This document shows, in pieces, positions 7,639-16,199 of a DNA stretch of 64,000 nucleotides. Positions within the stretch are counted from its first letter, which is position 1. The number at the start of each line of letters is the position of its first letter. The stretch lies in the NCBI GenBank assembly GCA_004376055.2, contig CP049016.1, positions 930,001 through 994,000 of the forward strand. The letters are read 5' to 3'. Under the pieces are notes generated by a model. It was not told the origin of the DNA, did not search any database, and was given only the letters and a program-made list of their open reading frames with translations. The stretch comes from Nitrospirales bacterium LBB_01. GTDB lineage: Bacteria > Nitrospirota > Thermodesulfovibrionia > Thermodesulfovibrionales > Magnetobacteriaceae. Position numbers and translations under genes: made by a program.

Positions 7639-9219
7639 ATGCCTAAAAAAGAAGACACGATAGAAATACTAAGAAAGAAACTTGAGGATATAAAGGAGTT
7701 CCCAGCCGCAGCTCACACCATAAAACTAATCACCAAACAGGCCACATCTAAAAGTGACGCCACAATAACAGAGCTGACAGATACAATCCTTAACGATTTT
7801 GCCCTGACAAACAAAATCCTAAGAATCGTCAACACTGCACAATATGTAAGAGCACAGTACGGAGGGAAAATTACCACAATATCGCGGGCTGTATATATTT
7901 TAGGACTTGATCACATTCGTAATGCAGCGCTGTCTCTGATGCTGTTTGAAAATATTGAAAATAAGTCGCTTGCGCGGGAGTTAAGAAGCGTGATGATGGG
8001 GAGCTTCCTTGGCGCTATAATTGCCAGAGAGGTTTCTAAAGCCATAGGCAGGAAAGATGTCGAGGAGTCTTTCCTGTGTTCCATGTTTTTTGACTTGGGT
8101 AAAACACTGGCAACGTACTATATGCCGGATGAGGCAGCCAAAGTTGCAGAATTGTTTGACAGAGGCGGGGTGGCTGAAAACAGCGCATCACTGAATGTCT
8201 TTGGAATTTCTTATGAAAAAATAGGGATGCTTACAGGTAAGGATTGGCATCTTTCACCTCAGATAATTTACTGTATGCAGAGACTCAATGAGCCAGTAGT
8301 GGTCAAACCCGACACTGATGCTGATTCAATAAGAACCATCGTGAATTTTTCAAGTGAGCTGTGTCTTGCCGTAAAAAACGCCTCAAAGGGTCCTGATGTC
8401 TGGAAAAAAGCAATAGCAAAACTTCTGATCAAATACAAAAACTGCTTTTCCATTACTGAAGAACAGCTTATGGAAATCCTCAACAAATCATACGGCGAGC
8501 TGGACACTTACGGAAAGGATTTTAATGTAAATGTGGGGCAGATTGGTTTAGCAAAGTCACTAAAGGACCTGCTTTCCAATAAGAACCTTCTTGAGGAAAC
8601 ACCTGATGCAGCCGAGACGGCTGTAAAACAAAACGACTACAGCAGTAAAAACGGCGTTCAGATGCTTGAAATTAAAACAAACCTATTTGGCCGCGGTGAC
8701 AGCCCTGAGCTAATATTTTCAAGAGGGATTCAGGAGGTTGCCTCATCGCTGCTTGAGGAGTATTCACTAAATGATGTGCTTAGAATGATTCTTGAAATCA
8801 TGTTTAGAGGGCTTAATCCTCTGAGAATCATAATATCGATAAAGTCCCCAAGGGAAAACGTCATGGAGGGAAGATTTGGCTTTGGAGAAAACGTGTCTGT
8901 TATTATAAATAACTTCAGATTCTTCTTTGGAGATATGTACAGAGATGTTTTTAGCGAATCGCTGTTAAATAACTCCGACATCCTGGTAGATGATGTTGAC
9001 GACCACAGAGTCACAGACCGGATACCAAGCTGGTACAAAAATCTTATGGATTCAGAAACATTTATGCTGTTTCCGGTAAAGGTTAACAAAGTGCCTCTTG
9101 GCCTTATCTACATTGATAAACCCATTGCCGGTGATTTAGTTGTCGATCAAAACACGCTCAGATACCTTAAAACACTGCGTGATCAAACAATTCTTGCAAT
9201 TAAACAAAAATATAAGTGA
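7639..9219 (+). CDS. HDOD-GAF signalling protein
   Basis: A 526-residue two-domain signalling protein. Residues ~10-215 are an HDOD domain (FPAAAHTIKLITKQ ... LTNKILRIVNTAQYV ... TISRAVYILGLDHIRNAALS ... SMFFDLGKTLATYYM). A linker of about 130 residues leads to a C-terminal GAF domain (residues ~360-520: EVASSLLEEYSLNDVLRMI ... FMLFPVKVNKVPLGLIYIDK). GAF domains bind small ligands or mediate dimerisation; the ligand is not predictable here. The protein probably integrates a signal with a regulatory network, as HDOD proteins do in chemotaxis and c-di-GMP pathways. It is coupled to the coiled-coil gene upstream and overlaps the likely GTG start of kdsA by 4 nt. Confidence 0.87.
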   Translation: MPKKEDTIEILRKKLEDIKEFPAAAHTIKLITKQATSKSDATITELTDTILNDFALTNKILRIVNTAQYVRAQYGGKITTISRAVYILGLDHIRNAALSLMLFENIENKSLARELRSVMMGSFLGAIIAREVSKAIGRKDVEESFLCSMFFDLGKTLATYYMPDEAAKVAELFDRGGVAENSASLNVFGISYEKIGMLTGKDWHLSPQIIYCMQRLNEPVVVKPDTDADSIRTIVNFSSELCLAVKNASKGPDVWKKAIAKLLIKYKNCFSITEEQLMEILNKSYGELDTYGKDFNVNVGQIGLAKSLKDLLSNKNLLEETPDAAETAVKQNDYSSKNGVQMLEIKTNLFGRGDSPELIFSRGIQEVASSLLEEYSLNDVLRMILEIMFRGLNPLRIIISIKSPRENVMEGRFGFGENVSVIINNFRFFFGDMYRDVFSESLLNNSDILVDDVDDHRVTDRIPSWYKNLMDSETFMLFPVKVNKVPLGLIYIDKPIAGDLVVDQNTLRYLKTLRDQTILAIKQKYK

Positions 9220-10055
9220 CTGTGAATATATATAATAACTGTATGGACTTATACGATAAGATTCGGGCTGGGTTTTTTGTGATAGCAGGTCCCTGTGTGA
9301 TAGAAAGCCGGGAGCTTGCCATGTCGGCGGCATTTGAGCTTAAGGAAATCTGTGCCGCACTCGGAATAACATTCATCTATAAAAGCTCCTACGACAAGGC
9401 AAACCGAACCTCTATAAATAGTTTCAGAGGAGCTGGGCCGTCAGAGCACGGTCTTCAAATATTAAACGACATAAGAGAAAAATACAATGTTGCTGTTTTA
9501 ACAGATATACACTCTGCGGAGGAGGCAGCAATTGCGTCTGAGGTAGTGGATATAATCCAGATTCCGGCGCTTCTATCCAGACAAACGGATATAATCATAG
9601 CAGCCTCAAACACGGGGAAAACCGTAAATATCAAAAAAGGGCAGTTTATGGCCCCATGGGACGTTAAAAATGTTGTCGCGAAATTTACGTCAACCGGAAA
9701 CACCAAACTTCTTATAACCGAACGCGGCACCACATTTGGCTATGGCAATCTGGTGGTGGATTTCAGAGGGATTCCTATAATGAAGCAGTATGGGCATCCG
9801 GTGGTGTTTGATGCTACCCACAGTGTGCAGCTTCCGGGCGGGCTGGGGAATGCCTCAGGAGGAGAGCGTAAATATGTTCCCACACTGGCAAGGGCAGGGG
9901 TTGCGGCAGGATGTGACGGACTTTTTATGGAGGTACACCCGGAACCGGATAAGGCCCTCTGTGACGGCCCTAATATGATTAATTTTGAAACCGCTAAATC
10001 TGTGCTTAAAGTTTCAAAGTCAATATACGACCTGATTAATTCTAAGTCATCTTAA
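9216..10055 (+). CDS. kdsA: 3-deoxy-D-manno-octulosonate 8-phosphate synthase
   Basis: KdsA condenses phosphoenolpyruvate with arabinose 5-phosphate to give KDO-8-P, the committed precursor of the KDO sugar that links lipid A to the LPS core. The 279-residue protein has the full family pattern: IAGPCVIES, YKSSYDKANRTS, IIQIPALLSRQTD, NIKKGQF, ERGTTFGYGNLVVD, VFDATHSVQLPGG and GLFMEVHPEPDKALCDGP. The Cys in IAGPC corresponds to the metal-ligand Cys of the metal-dependent class (Asn in the E. coli enzyme), so this is probably a class II KdsA. Start candidates are GTG 9216, GTG 9222 and ATG 9243; none has a good ribosome site, so the first ~9 residues are uncertain. No other KDO gene is adjacent. 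Confidence 0.95.
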   Translation: MTVNIYNNCMDLYDKIRAGFFVIAGPCVIESRELAMSAAFELKEICAALGITFIYKSSYDKANRTSINSFRGAGPSEHGLQILNDIREKYNVAVLTDIHSAEEAAIASEVVDIIQIPALLSRQTDIIIAASNTGKTVNIKKGQFMAPWDVKNVVAKFTSTGNTKLLITERGTTFGYGNLVVDFRGIPIMKQYGHPVVFDATHSVQLPGGLGNASGGERKYVPTLARAGVAAGCDGLFMEVHPEPDKALCDGPNMINFETAKSVLKVSKSIYDLINSKSS

Positions 10056-10062
10056 TTTACGT

Positions 10063-10881
10063 ATGATAGCTGAGTTTCTAACCTATCTGACCACTCCGGC
10101 GCCCCCTTATGTTAAACGTATGGGTTATCTCAAAGAAGCCATTGCCATTGACGCCCGCCATAAAAGATGCAAATCCGCATGGTCGTCTCATCTGGAAAAT
10201 TCTAAAAATTTCATAATAAAATCTGTTGAGCGTTGTAAAAATTTCAGAACAGTTGTTGTGCTTGGCTCAGGGAATCTGTTGGATGTACCATTATCACAAC
10301 TCAGCGAAAAGTTTGAAAAAGTTATTTTAGTTGATATTGTTCATCTTGCTAAAACCCTCAAAATCATAAGAAAGTTTCCCAACGTGGATACACTCTCTTG
10401 TGATATTACAGGAGTGGCCGAAGACATCTTCAATTTAACCAAAAATCGGACACAAGCGCATATTGAATTACCAGAGCCTGCAAAGACCAATTTGCCGGAG
10501 ATTCAAGACAACCGTACAGACCTTGTCATATCCTTAAACATTCTTTCTCAGCTCACTGTTATGCCAAGGGAGTATATTTTAAAAAATGATGCCTGTGAGG
10601 ACGGCTCTACTTTAAAGAGATGGGAATACAACGTACTGAGAGCGCATCTTGACGCTCTCATGGCAACAAAAACAAATGTATGCCTGATTACGGATTTTGA
10701 GTTCATTGAGCGCAACCATCGCACACAATCTGTAAACCAATACTACACACTAACCGGCATTGAGCTCCCCTTGCCTGAGAAAACATGGACCTGGAATATA
10801 GCTCCAAAAGGGGAGATTTCTAAGGACATTTCTATAGAAAGAAAAGTCGCAGCATATTTTATAAAATGCTTATTGAGTTAA
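10063..10881 (+). CDS. Unknown Rossmann-fold (methyltransferase-like) protein
   Basis: A 272-residue protein of unknown function. The middle contains a Rossmann start, TVVVLGSGNLLDVPL, followed about 25 residues later by KVILVDIVHL with an Asp at the tip of the second strand, as in AdoMet-dependent methyltransferases; DLVISLNILSQL could be motif IV/post-I. The catalytic identity is not clear. The N-terminal ~60 residues (AIAIDARHKRCKSAWSSHL) are basic. The gene begins 7 nt after kdsA and may be cotranscribed. Its last codons (TGC TTA TTG AGT TAA) lie inside the left terminal repeat of a mobile-looking element, so the natural C-terminus may have been replaced. Confidence 0.65.
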   Translation: MIAEFLTYLTTPAPPYVKRMGYLKEAIAIDARHKRCKSAWSSHLENSKNFIIKSVERCKNFRTVVVLGSGNLLDVPLSQLSEKFEKVILVDIVHLAKTLKIIRKFPNVDTLSCDITGVAEDIFNLTKNRTQAHIELPEPAKTNLPEIQDNRTDLVISLNILSQLTVMPREYILKNDACEDGSTLKRWEYNVLRAHLDALMATKTNVCLITDFEFIERNHRTQSVNQYYTLTGIELPLPEKTWTWNIAPKGEISKDISIERKVAAYFIKCLLS

Positions 10882-11057
10882 CTCCGACAGAAGGTTTTTT
10901 GTCAGCAAATGATATATTTAAAGGACTGGATTCCCGCTCGTAGGCGGGAATGACAAAGAAGGGGCGCCATTGTGTTGTTTTCTTTCATTCTGTTTTCTTG
11001 TCATTCCTGCGAAAGCAGGAATCCAGTTATTTGTTTGGGAGCTAACTGCATATGCAT
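10866..11057 (+). repeat. MITE-like repeat element, copy 1
   Basis: A ~192-bp element. The left end (ATGCTTATTGAGTTAACTCC) and the reverse complement of the right end (ATGCATATGCAGTTAGCTCC) form imperfect terminal inverted repeats. Inside lie two hairpin arms: GGATTCCCGCTCGTAGGCGGGAATGACA near 10929-10955 and TGTCATTCCTGCGAAAGCAGGAATCC near 11000-11026, each self-complementary and complementary to the other. The first ~85 bp are almost identical to copy 2 at 16200. It fills the space between the unknown gene and the Bax-inhibitor gene and overlaps the last 16 nt of the upstream coding sequence. Confidence 0.8.
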
Positions 11058-11073
11058 ATTTTATAAATCCGTT

Positions 11074-11127
11074 TTTCGTGCCTTTCGTGTTTTTCGTGGT
11101 TAATATCTTTAGTTTTTTTGCTATAAT
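11074..11127 (+). promoter_or_regulatory. Short TTCGTG repeat and extended -10 promoter for the Bax-inhibitor gene
   Basis: The tract TTCGTGCCTTTCGTG followed by TTTTTCGTGGT (11077-11100) recurs in shortened form at about 52717-52737, again just beyond the right end of a repeat element. Immediately downstream is TGCTATAAT (11119-11127), an extended -10 (TG-N-TATAAT) without a good -35 at the normal distance. A GGGAGG ribosome site precedes the ATG at 11172. Promoter assignment is by inspection only. Confidence 0.5.
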
Positions 11128-11171
11128 ATAGAAGATGTACAGATAAAAAACTTTAAGGGAGGTACTCAATT

Positions 11172-11921
11172 ATGATGAGAACATCTAATCCTGCCCTGAG
11201 GGCTAATTCTCTTACGCGATATAGAAGTATATCGGGATATTCCGAGACAATGACTATTCAAGGGGCGGTGAATAAATCACTTCTTCTGATATTTATTTTA
11301 ACTTTAGCAGCAGTGTGGATGTGGAACCGGTTCTTTACGGAGGGACCTCAGGTTGTAATGCCATTTGTCATACTGGGAGCGATAGGTGGTTTAATTACCG
11401 CTATAATCACAATCTTTAAAAACAATTTTGCTACCGTAACTGCGCCTCTTTATGCACTTTTTGAGGGATTGGTTATTGGCGGCGTGTCCTCTTTAGCTGA
11501 GGCAGCATATCCTGGAATAGCCTTCCAGGCAGTGGTTTTGACAATAGGCACCCTTGTTGCTTTACTCTTTGCGTATAAGACTGGGCTTGTCAGAGCTACA
11601 CAAAAGTTTAAGTCCGGTGTGATAGCAGCCACAGGCGGCGTTTGTTTGATTTATATGACCTCTATGATTTTAGGGCTATTCCACATCCAGATACCGTTTC
11701 TGTTTAGCGGCGTTATTGGATTAGGTTTTAGCGTTGTGGTAACAGCAATAGCAGCTTTAAATCTGGTGCTGGATTTTGATCTGATAGAGCAATCTGCAGC
11801 AGCACACGCTCCTAAGTTTATGGAGTGGTACGGTGCGTTTGCGCTTTTAGTTACGCTGGTTTGGCTGTATCTTGAAATCTTACGTCTGCTTCAAATACTT
11901 AGAAGTATTGGGGACGATTAG
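11172..11921 (+). CDS. Bax inhibitor-1/YccA-type membrane protein
   Basis: A 249-residue multi-pass membrane protein of the bacterial Bax-inhibitor-1-like group. The N-terminus RTSNPALRAN and the following GYSETMTIQGAVNKSLLLIFILTL are typical of this subgroup. Seven hydrophobic segments can be traced from residue ~37 to ~245; the acidic residues late in the chain (NLVLDFDLIEQ and the final DD) lie where related proteins have proton/Ca2+-linked aspartates. Family members are proposed ion channels or stress-survival factors, with no firm enzymatic role in bacteria. Strong Shine-Dalgarno GGGAGG at 11158-11163. Its 3' end overlaps the convergent transglutaminase gene by 4 nt, so no terminator separates the two. 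Confidence 0.9.
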   Translation: MMRTSNPALRANSLTRYRSISGYSETMTIQGAVNKSLLLIFILTLAAVWMWNRFFTEGPQVVMPFVILGAIGGLITAIITIFKNNFATVTAPLYALFEGLVIGGVSSLAEAAYPGIAFQAVVLTIGTLVALLFAYKTGLVRATQKFKSGVIAATGGVCLIYMTSMILGLFHIQIPFLFSGVIGLGFSVVVTAIAALNLVLDFDLIEQSAAAHAPKFMEWYGAFALLVTLVWLYLEILRLLQILRSIGDD

Positions 11922-13876
11922 GCAGCTAAAGATGATAAAATATCTTTTAGCAGCCGCACTTTATCTGCGGTGAATTTTGTATCCTTGTAAAATATCTGTT
12001 GAAACTCCATAACGAATCTCATAGCGTGAGTTTTTAGCTGTTTATCGTCTATAGATGAGACGAATTCCTGAAGTCCCTCGCTCTCTTTTTTCACAAAACC
12101 CCGCCTGTTTAGTCTTAAATAGAACTCAGATATCAGCCTTGCCTCAACTGTAGTTTTCTTTATGAGCAAAAGGTAAGCAGCAAAGAAAACTATCGGTAAA
12201 AGCGCTAAATAAAGGAAAAACCAGCCCGGATGGATTTCCTTTATTTTAAGGTTAAAGACTGGTTTTTCTATGGCAATTCTCAGCTTGTTAAATATGCTTA
12301 GCTGCTTGTCAAAATTATAGTTGATAACAAGAGAGTTCCAGTAGTAGTTGATGCTGTCGGCAAGCAGCCGGTATGCAGAAAACTCGGCTTTTTCTGCTAA
12401 AAGCGGATTTACGCTAAGAGGCGGTGTTGGGTCGTATCTTACCCATCCCTTACCATTAATATATGCCTCCACCCAGACATGGGCATTTTTTTGGAGCACT
12501 ATGTAGTATTTGCCAACATTATTATACATTCCGCCCCTGTAACCTCCTATTACATTAGCTGGAATCCCAGCCGCTCTTAGCATAAGCGCCATAGCCGAGG
12601 CAAAGTATTCGCAGTTGCCACTTCTTTTCTTAAACAGGAAATCCGAAAGGGGAGTGTCTGTGGCCGGAAGTTTATCCAGAGAATATGTGAAAAGCCCTGA
12701 GTGCAGATACCTATAGACAGTCTTAATCGCATCATCTGTGCTGCGGCCATCTGTTAAGGATTTTGAAAGTGATGTAATTTGCTCTGGCACCCCATCAGGC
12801 AGCTGAAGGTATCTGTTTAAATTGTCCGGCACTGAGCGAGTATTGCTGTTTTGCGGGACTGTGACTTTTGAAATGACATCGTATCGTATCATGGTCTTAA
12901 CGGAATCCCTGACAGAGACGGTAAAATCCGTTGAAATTCTTGCCCCCCTGTAGGTTACCGATACCGGTCTGTCCAGTGTAAAGAGAAACTTGTTATCGTA
13001 AGGCTGTAGGTAAATAGTCTGAAGGACTGTCTTGCCCCCTTGAAGCGTGTCTTTATTTTCAGGCTTTTCATATTCTCTGAGGTTTGATTTCCATGTAGTG
13101 CCGTCAAAGTGATCAAGCACTATGCCGCGCCAGTACAGATGTTCCTCTTCAACCGGCTCCATGCTTGCCCGAAACACAGGGCTAACATCAAGCTGAATGC
13201 TTGACACACTGCCAAGAGCAATGCTGTCGGAAAACCCTGATTTTCCAACATGCCCGTGGTTTAGAAATCTGAGGAACTGGTAATTTGTTCTGGGAAGAAT
13301 CATAAATATAGCCACAGTAAGAGGGATTGAGGCAAGCGGTATAAGTATGGCACGTTTTATAATTTTTAAAAAAGCCGCTCTCTCTATAATTAGCTCCGGC
13401 GCCTCTGTGTGATACGTAAGCAGCACAATTGATTCTGCAATCAGAAAAAAGAGAATTACAAAAAACAGGAAAAAAGTAAAATCTATAGAGAGCAACGCCG
13501 AACCCATCAGCACAAAAACCGATATAAGATATATCTGCATGTAGTCTCTGAATTTCTTTGCCTCAAGAAACTTCATGGCAAGAAGTATAATCAGCGCCTC
13601 AACCGATGGCTCAACAATGTCTTCTGTCATAACCCTGTAAACCGACACTGCTATCACTAAGATGGAAATCAGATTTATTACAAGGCGTGAGATGTGGACA
13701 GGTTTTTTAAAATCAAAATAAAAAGACAGCGCAAGCAAAGCTATAAAGGCAGCAGGAAATATTGGCGAAATATGAGTAAATACAGAGAAAAAGGCAATCA
13801 GAGCTATCGTGTAGGCTGTGATTTTTACGGCACTCTCTATGCGGATGTGCGGCTTAAATAGTGCTTCAAAGGTCAC
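11918..13876 (-). CDS. TgpA-like membrane transglutaminase (DUF3488 N-terminal domain)
   Basis: A 652-residue membrane protein. About six transmembrane helices fill residues 1-205, a periplasmic domain follows, and one more helix occurs near residue 565-585 with a cytoplasmic tail, as in TgpA/DUF3488 proteins. The transglutaminase-like catalytic triad is visible: Cys in RSGNCEYFASAM, His in NAHVWVEAY and Asp in VRYDPTPP. Family members are essential or envelope-associated in some bacteria; the substrate is unknown. The start is GTG 13876, with AAGGAG 8-9 nt upstream at the end of the preceding GGDEF-EAL gene, 5 nt away, so the pair forms an operon. The common DUF58/MoxR partners of such proteins are not next to it. 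Confidence 0.9.
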   Translation of the reverse strand: MTFEALFKPHIRIESAVKITAYTIALIAFFSVFTHISPIFPAAFIALLALSFYFDFKKPVHISRLVINLISILVIAVSVYRVMTEDIVEPSVEALIILLAMKFLEAKKFRDYMQIYLISVFVLMGSALLSIDFTFFLFFVILFFLIAESIVLLTYHTEAPELIIERAAFLKIIKRAILIPLASIPLTVAIFMILPRTNYQFLRFLNHGHVGKSGFSDSIALGSVSSIQLDVSPVFRASMEPVEEEHLYWRGIVLDHFDGTTWKSNLREYEKPENKDTLQGGKTVLQTIYLQPYDNKFLFTLDRPVSVTYRGARISTDFTVSVRDSVKTMIRYDVISKVTVPQNSNTRSVPDNLNRYLQLPDGVPEQITSLSKSLTDGRSTDDAIKTVYRYLHSGLFTYSLDKLPATDTPLSDFLFKKRSGNCEYFASAMALMLRAAGIPANVIGGYRGGMYNNVGKYYIVLQKNAHVWVEAYINGKGWVRYDPTPPLSVNPLLAEKAEFSAYRLLADSINYYWNSLVINYNFDKQLSIFNKLRIAIEKPVFNLKIKEIHPGWFFLYLALLPIVFFAAYLLLIKKTTVEARLISEFYLRLNRRGFVKKESEGLQEFVSSIDDKQLKTHAMRFVMEFQQIFYKDTKFTADKVRLLKDILSSLAA

Positions 13877-13881
13877 AGAGG

Positions 13882-16062
13882 TTAGCTCCTTACTTTAAAA
13901 TGTGCCTCATCATTAAGAATGTGAAGAACGTCACCCTGGGTAAGGGCAGGTGTAAACAGCGTTCCCTGCACGGCATCACACTTAACGGCACGTAGAAACT
14001 CAAGCTGTTCATTGGTCTCAACGCCCTCAGCAACCACCTTAAGGCCCAGAGTGTGTGCCAGCGCTATTATGGCCTTTGCAATTGAGGCATAGTCGGTATC
14101 CACAGTTATGTTATTTATAAATGTTTTGTTTATTTTCAAAGTATCCGCAGGAAATCTCTTAAGGTGGCTTAATGAGGAATAGCCTGTGCCAAAGTTATCA
14201 ATGGTTATTGAAAATCCGAGATTCTTTAGTTTTTTCAGTATTGATATGGACTGTTCAACGTCTGTCATTGCAGTGTTCTCATCTATCGTGACGTCAAGCA
14301 GAGCAGGGTTGGCCCCGGTCTCTTTCAGTATCCTTTGAACGACATCCAAAAGATCACGGTGTCTGAACTGGCTTTCAAGAACTTTTATTGATACTGCTAA
14401 GTGGTTAAAACCCATGTCAGCCCACTCTTTACTTACCATACAAACCTGCCTGAACACCATCTTACCCAGAGATAAAATCAACCCGGATTCCTCAGCTATG
14501 GGGATAAACTCAAAAGATGGCACATAGCCGGACTCTTTACTTATCCACCGGACTATTACCTCCATCCCCGTAATGTTGCCGCTGTTGATACCAATCTGCG
14601 GCTGGTAAAGCACTGAAAACTCATCAGTTTTAAGCGCCTTTCTCAGTCTGTTTTCCAGATTGAGTTTGTGAATGGAGCGCTTGTTCATTGATGGAGAGAA
14701 AAACTGATAATCCCCACGCCCATGCTCTTTTACCTGATAGAGGGCAATGTCGGCGTTTTTAAGCAGTGTCACAACATCATCGGTATCGGCCGGGAACACA
14801 CTTATTCCAATGCTTGCTTCTACAGAGCACTCATGCTGCTTTATAAAAAAGGGCGCCGAAAGCGCTGTGATAATCTTAGCGGCAAGTCGTGATACATCGT
14901 CCGATCTCTGGAGGTTTGTCATTATCACTGTAAACTCATCCCCTCCCATTCTGGCAACAGTGTCGGATTTCCTTGTGCAGAGTTCAATTCTGCCGGCAGC
15001 CTCTTTTAACAGCAAATCCCCTATGTCATGCCCCAGTGTGTCGTTTATTTTCTTAAACCTATCCAAATCTATGAATAAAAGAGCCAGCATTGTATCATGT
15101 CTCCGAGCCTGCTCCATAGCCACACATAACCTGTCATTAAAGAGCATTCGGTTGGGCACATTGGTCAAAATATCGTAGTGTGCCAATTTATGCAGCTTCT
15201 CTTCTGTTTCCTTTCTTATCATGGCACTAACGAATATCTCGCTTACCATCTTTATGATGACAATCTCCTCCGGCTGCCACTGCCTGTGTTGAGTTTCAGA
15301 GGCAATAGCAATAAACCCCATTTGTCTTTCGCCATATACAAGAGATACGATAATAACAGAGTAAACATTATTAGGTGAAAACTCATTTGCCGCCACCGAT
15401 GTATCTGTTTTATCATAAAATGTAATTTTACCGATATTTGCTCTGTCTTTAAACCACAGAAGTGTGGCATCGTCCATGAGATTGGAGACAGTCGTATGAT
15501 GCCATTGATGAATAATGTCGTCATCATCGTTATATACGGCAAGGTATGCGCTCTCGGCATTTAGTGCTTCTGCTAACCGCTCCAGTGATATCTTCATTTC
15601 CGGGTAAAGTTCTGAAGAGGGTATGCTTATTAAACCGGCAGATACTGAGGCGGCAAGATTTTCCAGCGTGACTCGGTAACTTAATGTATCCGACAGGGTT
15701 TTCATCGTTGTTATGTCCCTTGAAGTAAAGACATAACCAATTACATCTCCGTCATTATTCAATACACAGGATAGTCTTGATTCAAGAAAGATATTCTGAG
15801 CGTTTTTTGTTTTTTTATGGACGTAGGAAATTTCACCGTCATCTCTGACCCTTTTTACCGCCTCTGATAATTCATCTGGAATCACAAGCCGGTTATTTTG
15901 AAGTTCCGTGAAACTCTTACCTAACGCTTCAGCCTCTGGGCAATCAAAATACCTTGCAGCCATAGGATTATAATAAATTATACGGAAATCAAGATCGCAG
16001 GCAACAACTGCCATATCCAGCGAAGAACGCAAAATATCGTCAAGAAAACAGGCTTTTACCAT
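13882..16062 (-). CDS. PAS-GAF-GGDEF-EAL protein with degenerate EAL domain
   Basis: A 726-residue cytoplasmic c-di-GMP protein. Order: PAS (residues ~10-120, DLDFRIIYYNPMAARYF), a GAF-like sensor (~140-280), GGDEF (~300-450) and EAL (~470-720). GGDEF is intact (VARMGGDEF) with the inhibitory I-site RxxD five residues before it (RKSD), so diguanylate cyclase activity with product inhibition is expected. The EAL domain has lost several catalytic residues: EVI replaces EAL, VSIKVLES has Lys at the usual Asn of VNLSA, TIDNFGTGYSS has Asn for the second metal-binding Asp, and LKINKTF has Asn for KID. Phosphodiesterase activity is therefore unlikely; it may only bind c-di-GMP. The ATG has no ribosome site of its own and overlaps a short upstream reading frame. 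Confidence 0.88.
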   Translation of the reverse strand: MVKACFLDDILRSSLDMAVVACDLDFRIIYYNPMAARYFDCPEAEALGKSFTELQNNRLVIPDELSEAVKRVRDDGEISYVHKKTKNAQNIFLESRLSCVLNNDGDVIGYVFTSRDITTMKTLSDTLSYRVTLENLAASVSAGLISIPSSELYPEMKISLERLAEALNAESAYLAVYNDDDDIIHQWHHTTVSNLMDDATLLWFKDRANIGKITFYDKTDTSVAANEFSPNNVYSVIIVSLVYGERQMGFIAIASETQHRQWQPEEIVIIKMVSEIFVSAMIRKETEEKLHKLAHYDILTNVPNRMLFNDRLCVAMEQARRHDTMLALLFIDLDRFKKINDTLGHDIGDLLLKEAAGRIELCTRKSDTVARMGGDEFTVIMTNLQRSDDVSRLAAKIITALSAPFFIKQHECSVEASIGISVFPADTDDVVTLLKNADIALYQVKEHGRGDYQFFSPSMNKRSIHKLNLENRLRKALKTDEFSVLYQPQIGINSGNITGMEVIVRWISKESGYVPSFEFIPIAEESGLILSLGKMVFRQVCMVSKEWADMGFNHLAVSIKVLESQFRHRDLLDVVQRILKETGANPALLDVTIDENTAMTDVEQSISILKKLKNLGFSITIDNFGTGYSSLSHLKRFPADTLKINKTFINNITVDTDYASIAKAIIALAHTLGLKVVAEGVETNEQLEFLRAVKCDAVQGTLFTPALTQGDVLHILNDEAHFKVRS

Positions 16063-16112
16063 TTTATCAGATATTGGCTTATCTCCCTGTTTATGTTTTT
16101 CTTATCAGACAT
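16056..16112 (-). CDS. Possible 18-codon leader peptide coupled to the GGDEF-EAL gene
   Basis: On the minus strand an excellent ribosome site (AAAGGAGGG) is followed 7-8 nt later by ATG 16112 and an 18-codon frame, MSDKKNINREISQYLIKW, whose TAA overlaps the ATG of the GGDEF-EAL gene by 7 nt in another frame. The large gene lacks its own Shine-Dalgarno, so reinitiation after this short frame is a plausible way to start it. Alternatively a one-base indel (real or from assembly) separates the true N-terminus from the rest. Either reading explains where the ribosome site lies. Confidence 0.5.
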   Translation of the reverse strand: MSDKKNINREISQYLIKW

Positions 16113-16199
16113 TTGCTCAATTCCCTCCTTTGGTTAAACAGTAAAGAATAATAGCCTGTATGTTAAATCACATTTATTATACATTAATTTAAAAAATAA

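Noticed and set aside
10866-11057. CRISPR-like repeats from the recurring GGATTCCCGC...GGGAATGACA arms
   Set aside because: Arms occur as one inverted pair per locus, not as regularly spaced direct repeats, and no cas gene is present.
10918-11169. Minus-strand 83-codon frame
   Set aside because: It is made of the repeat element and the TTCGTG tract read in antisense; the peptide is typical repeat-derived sequence.
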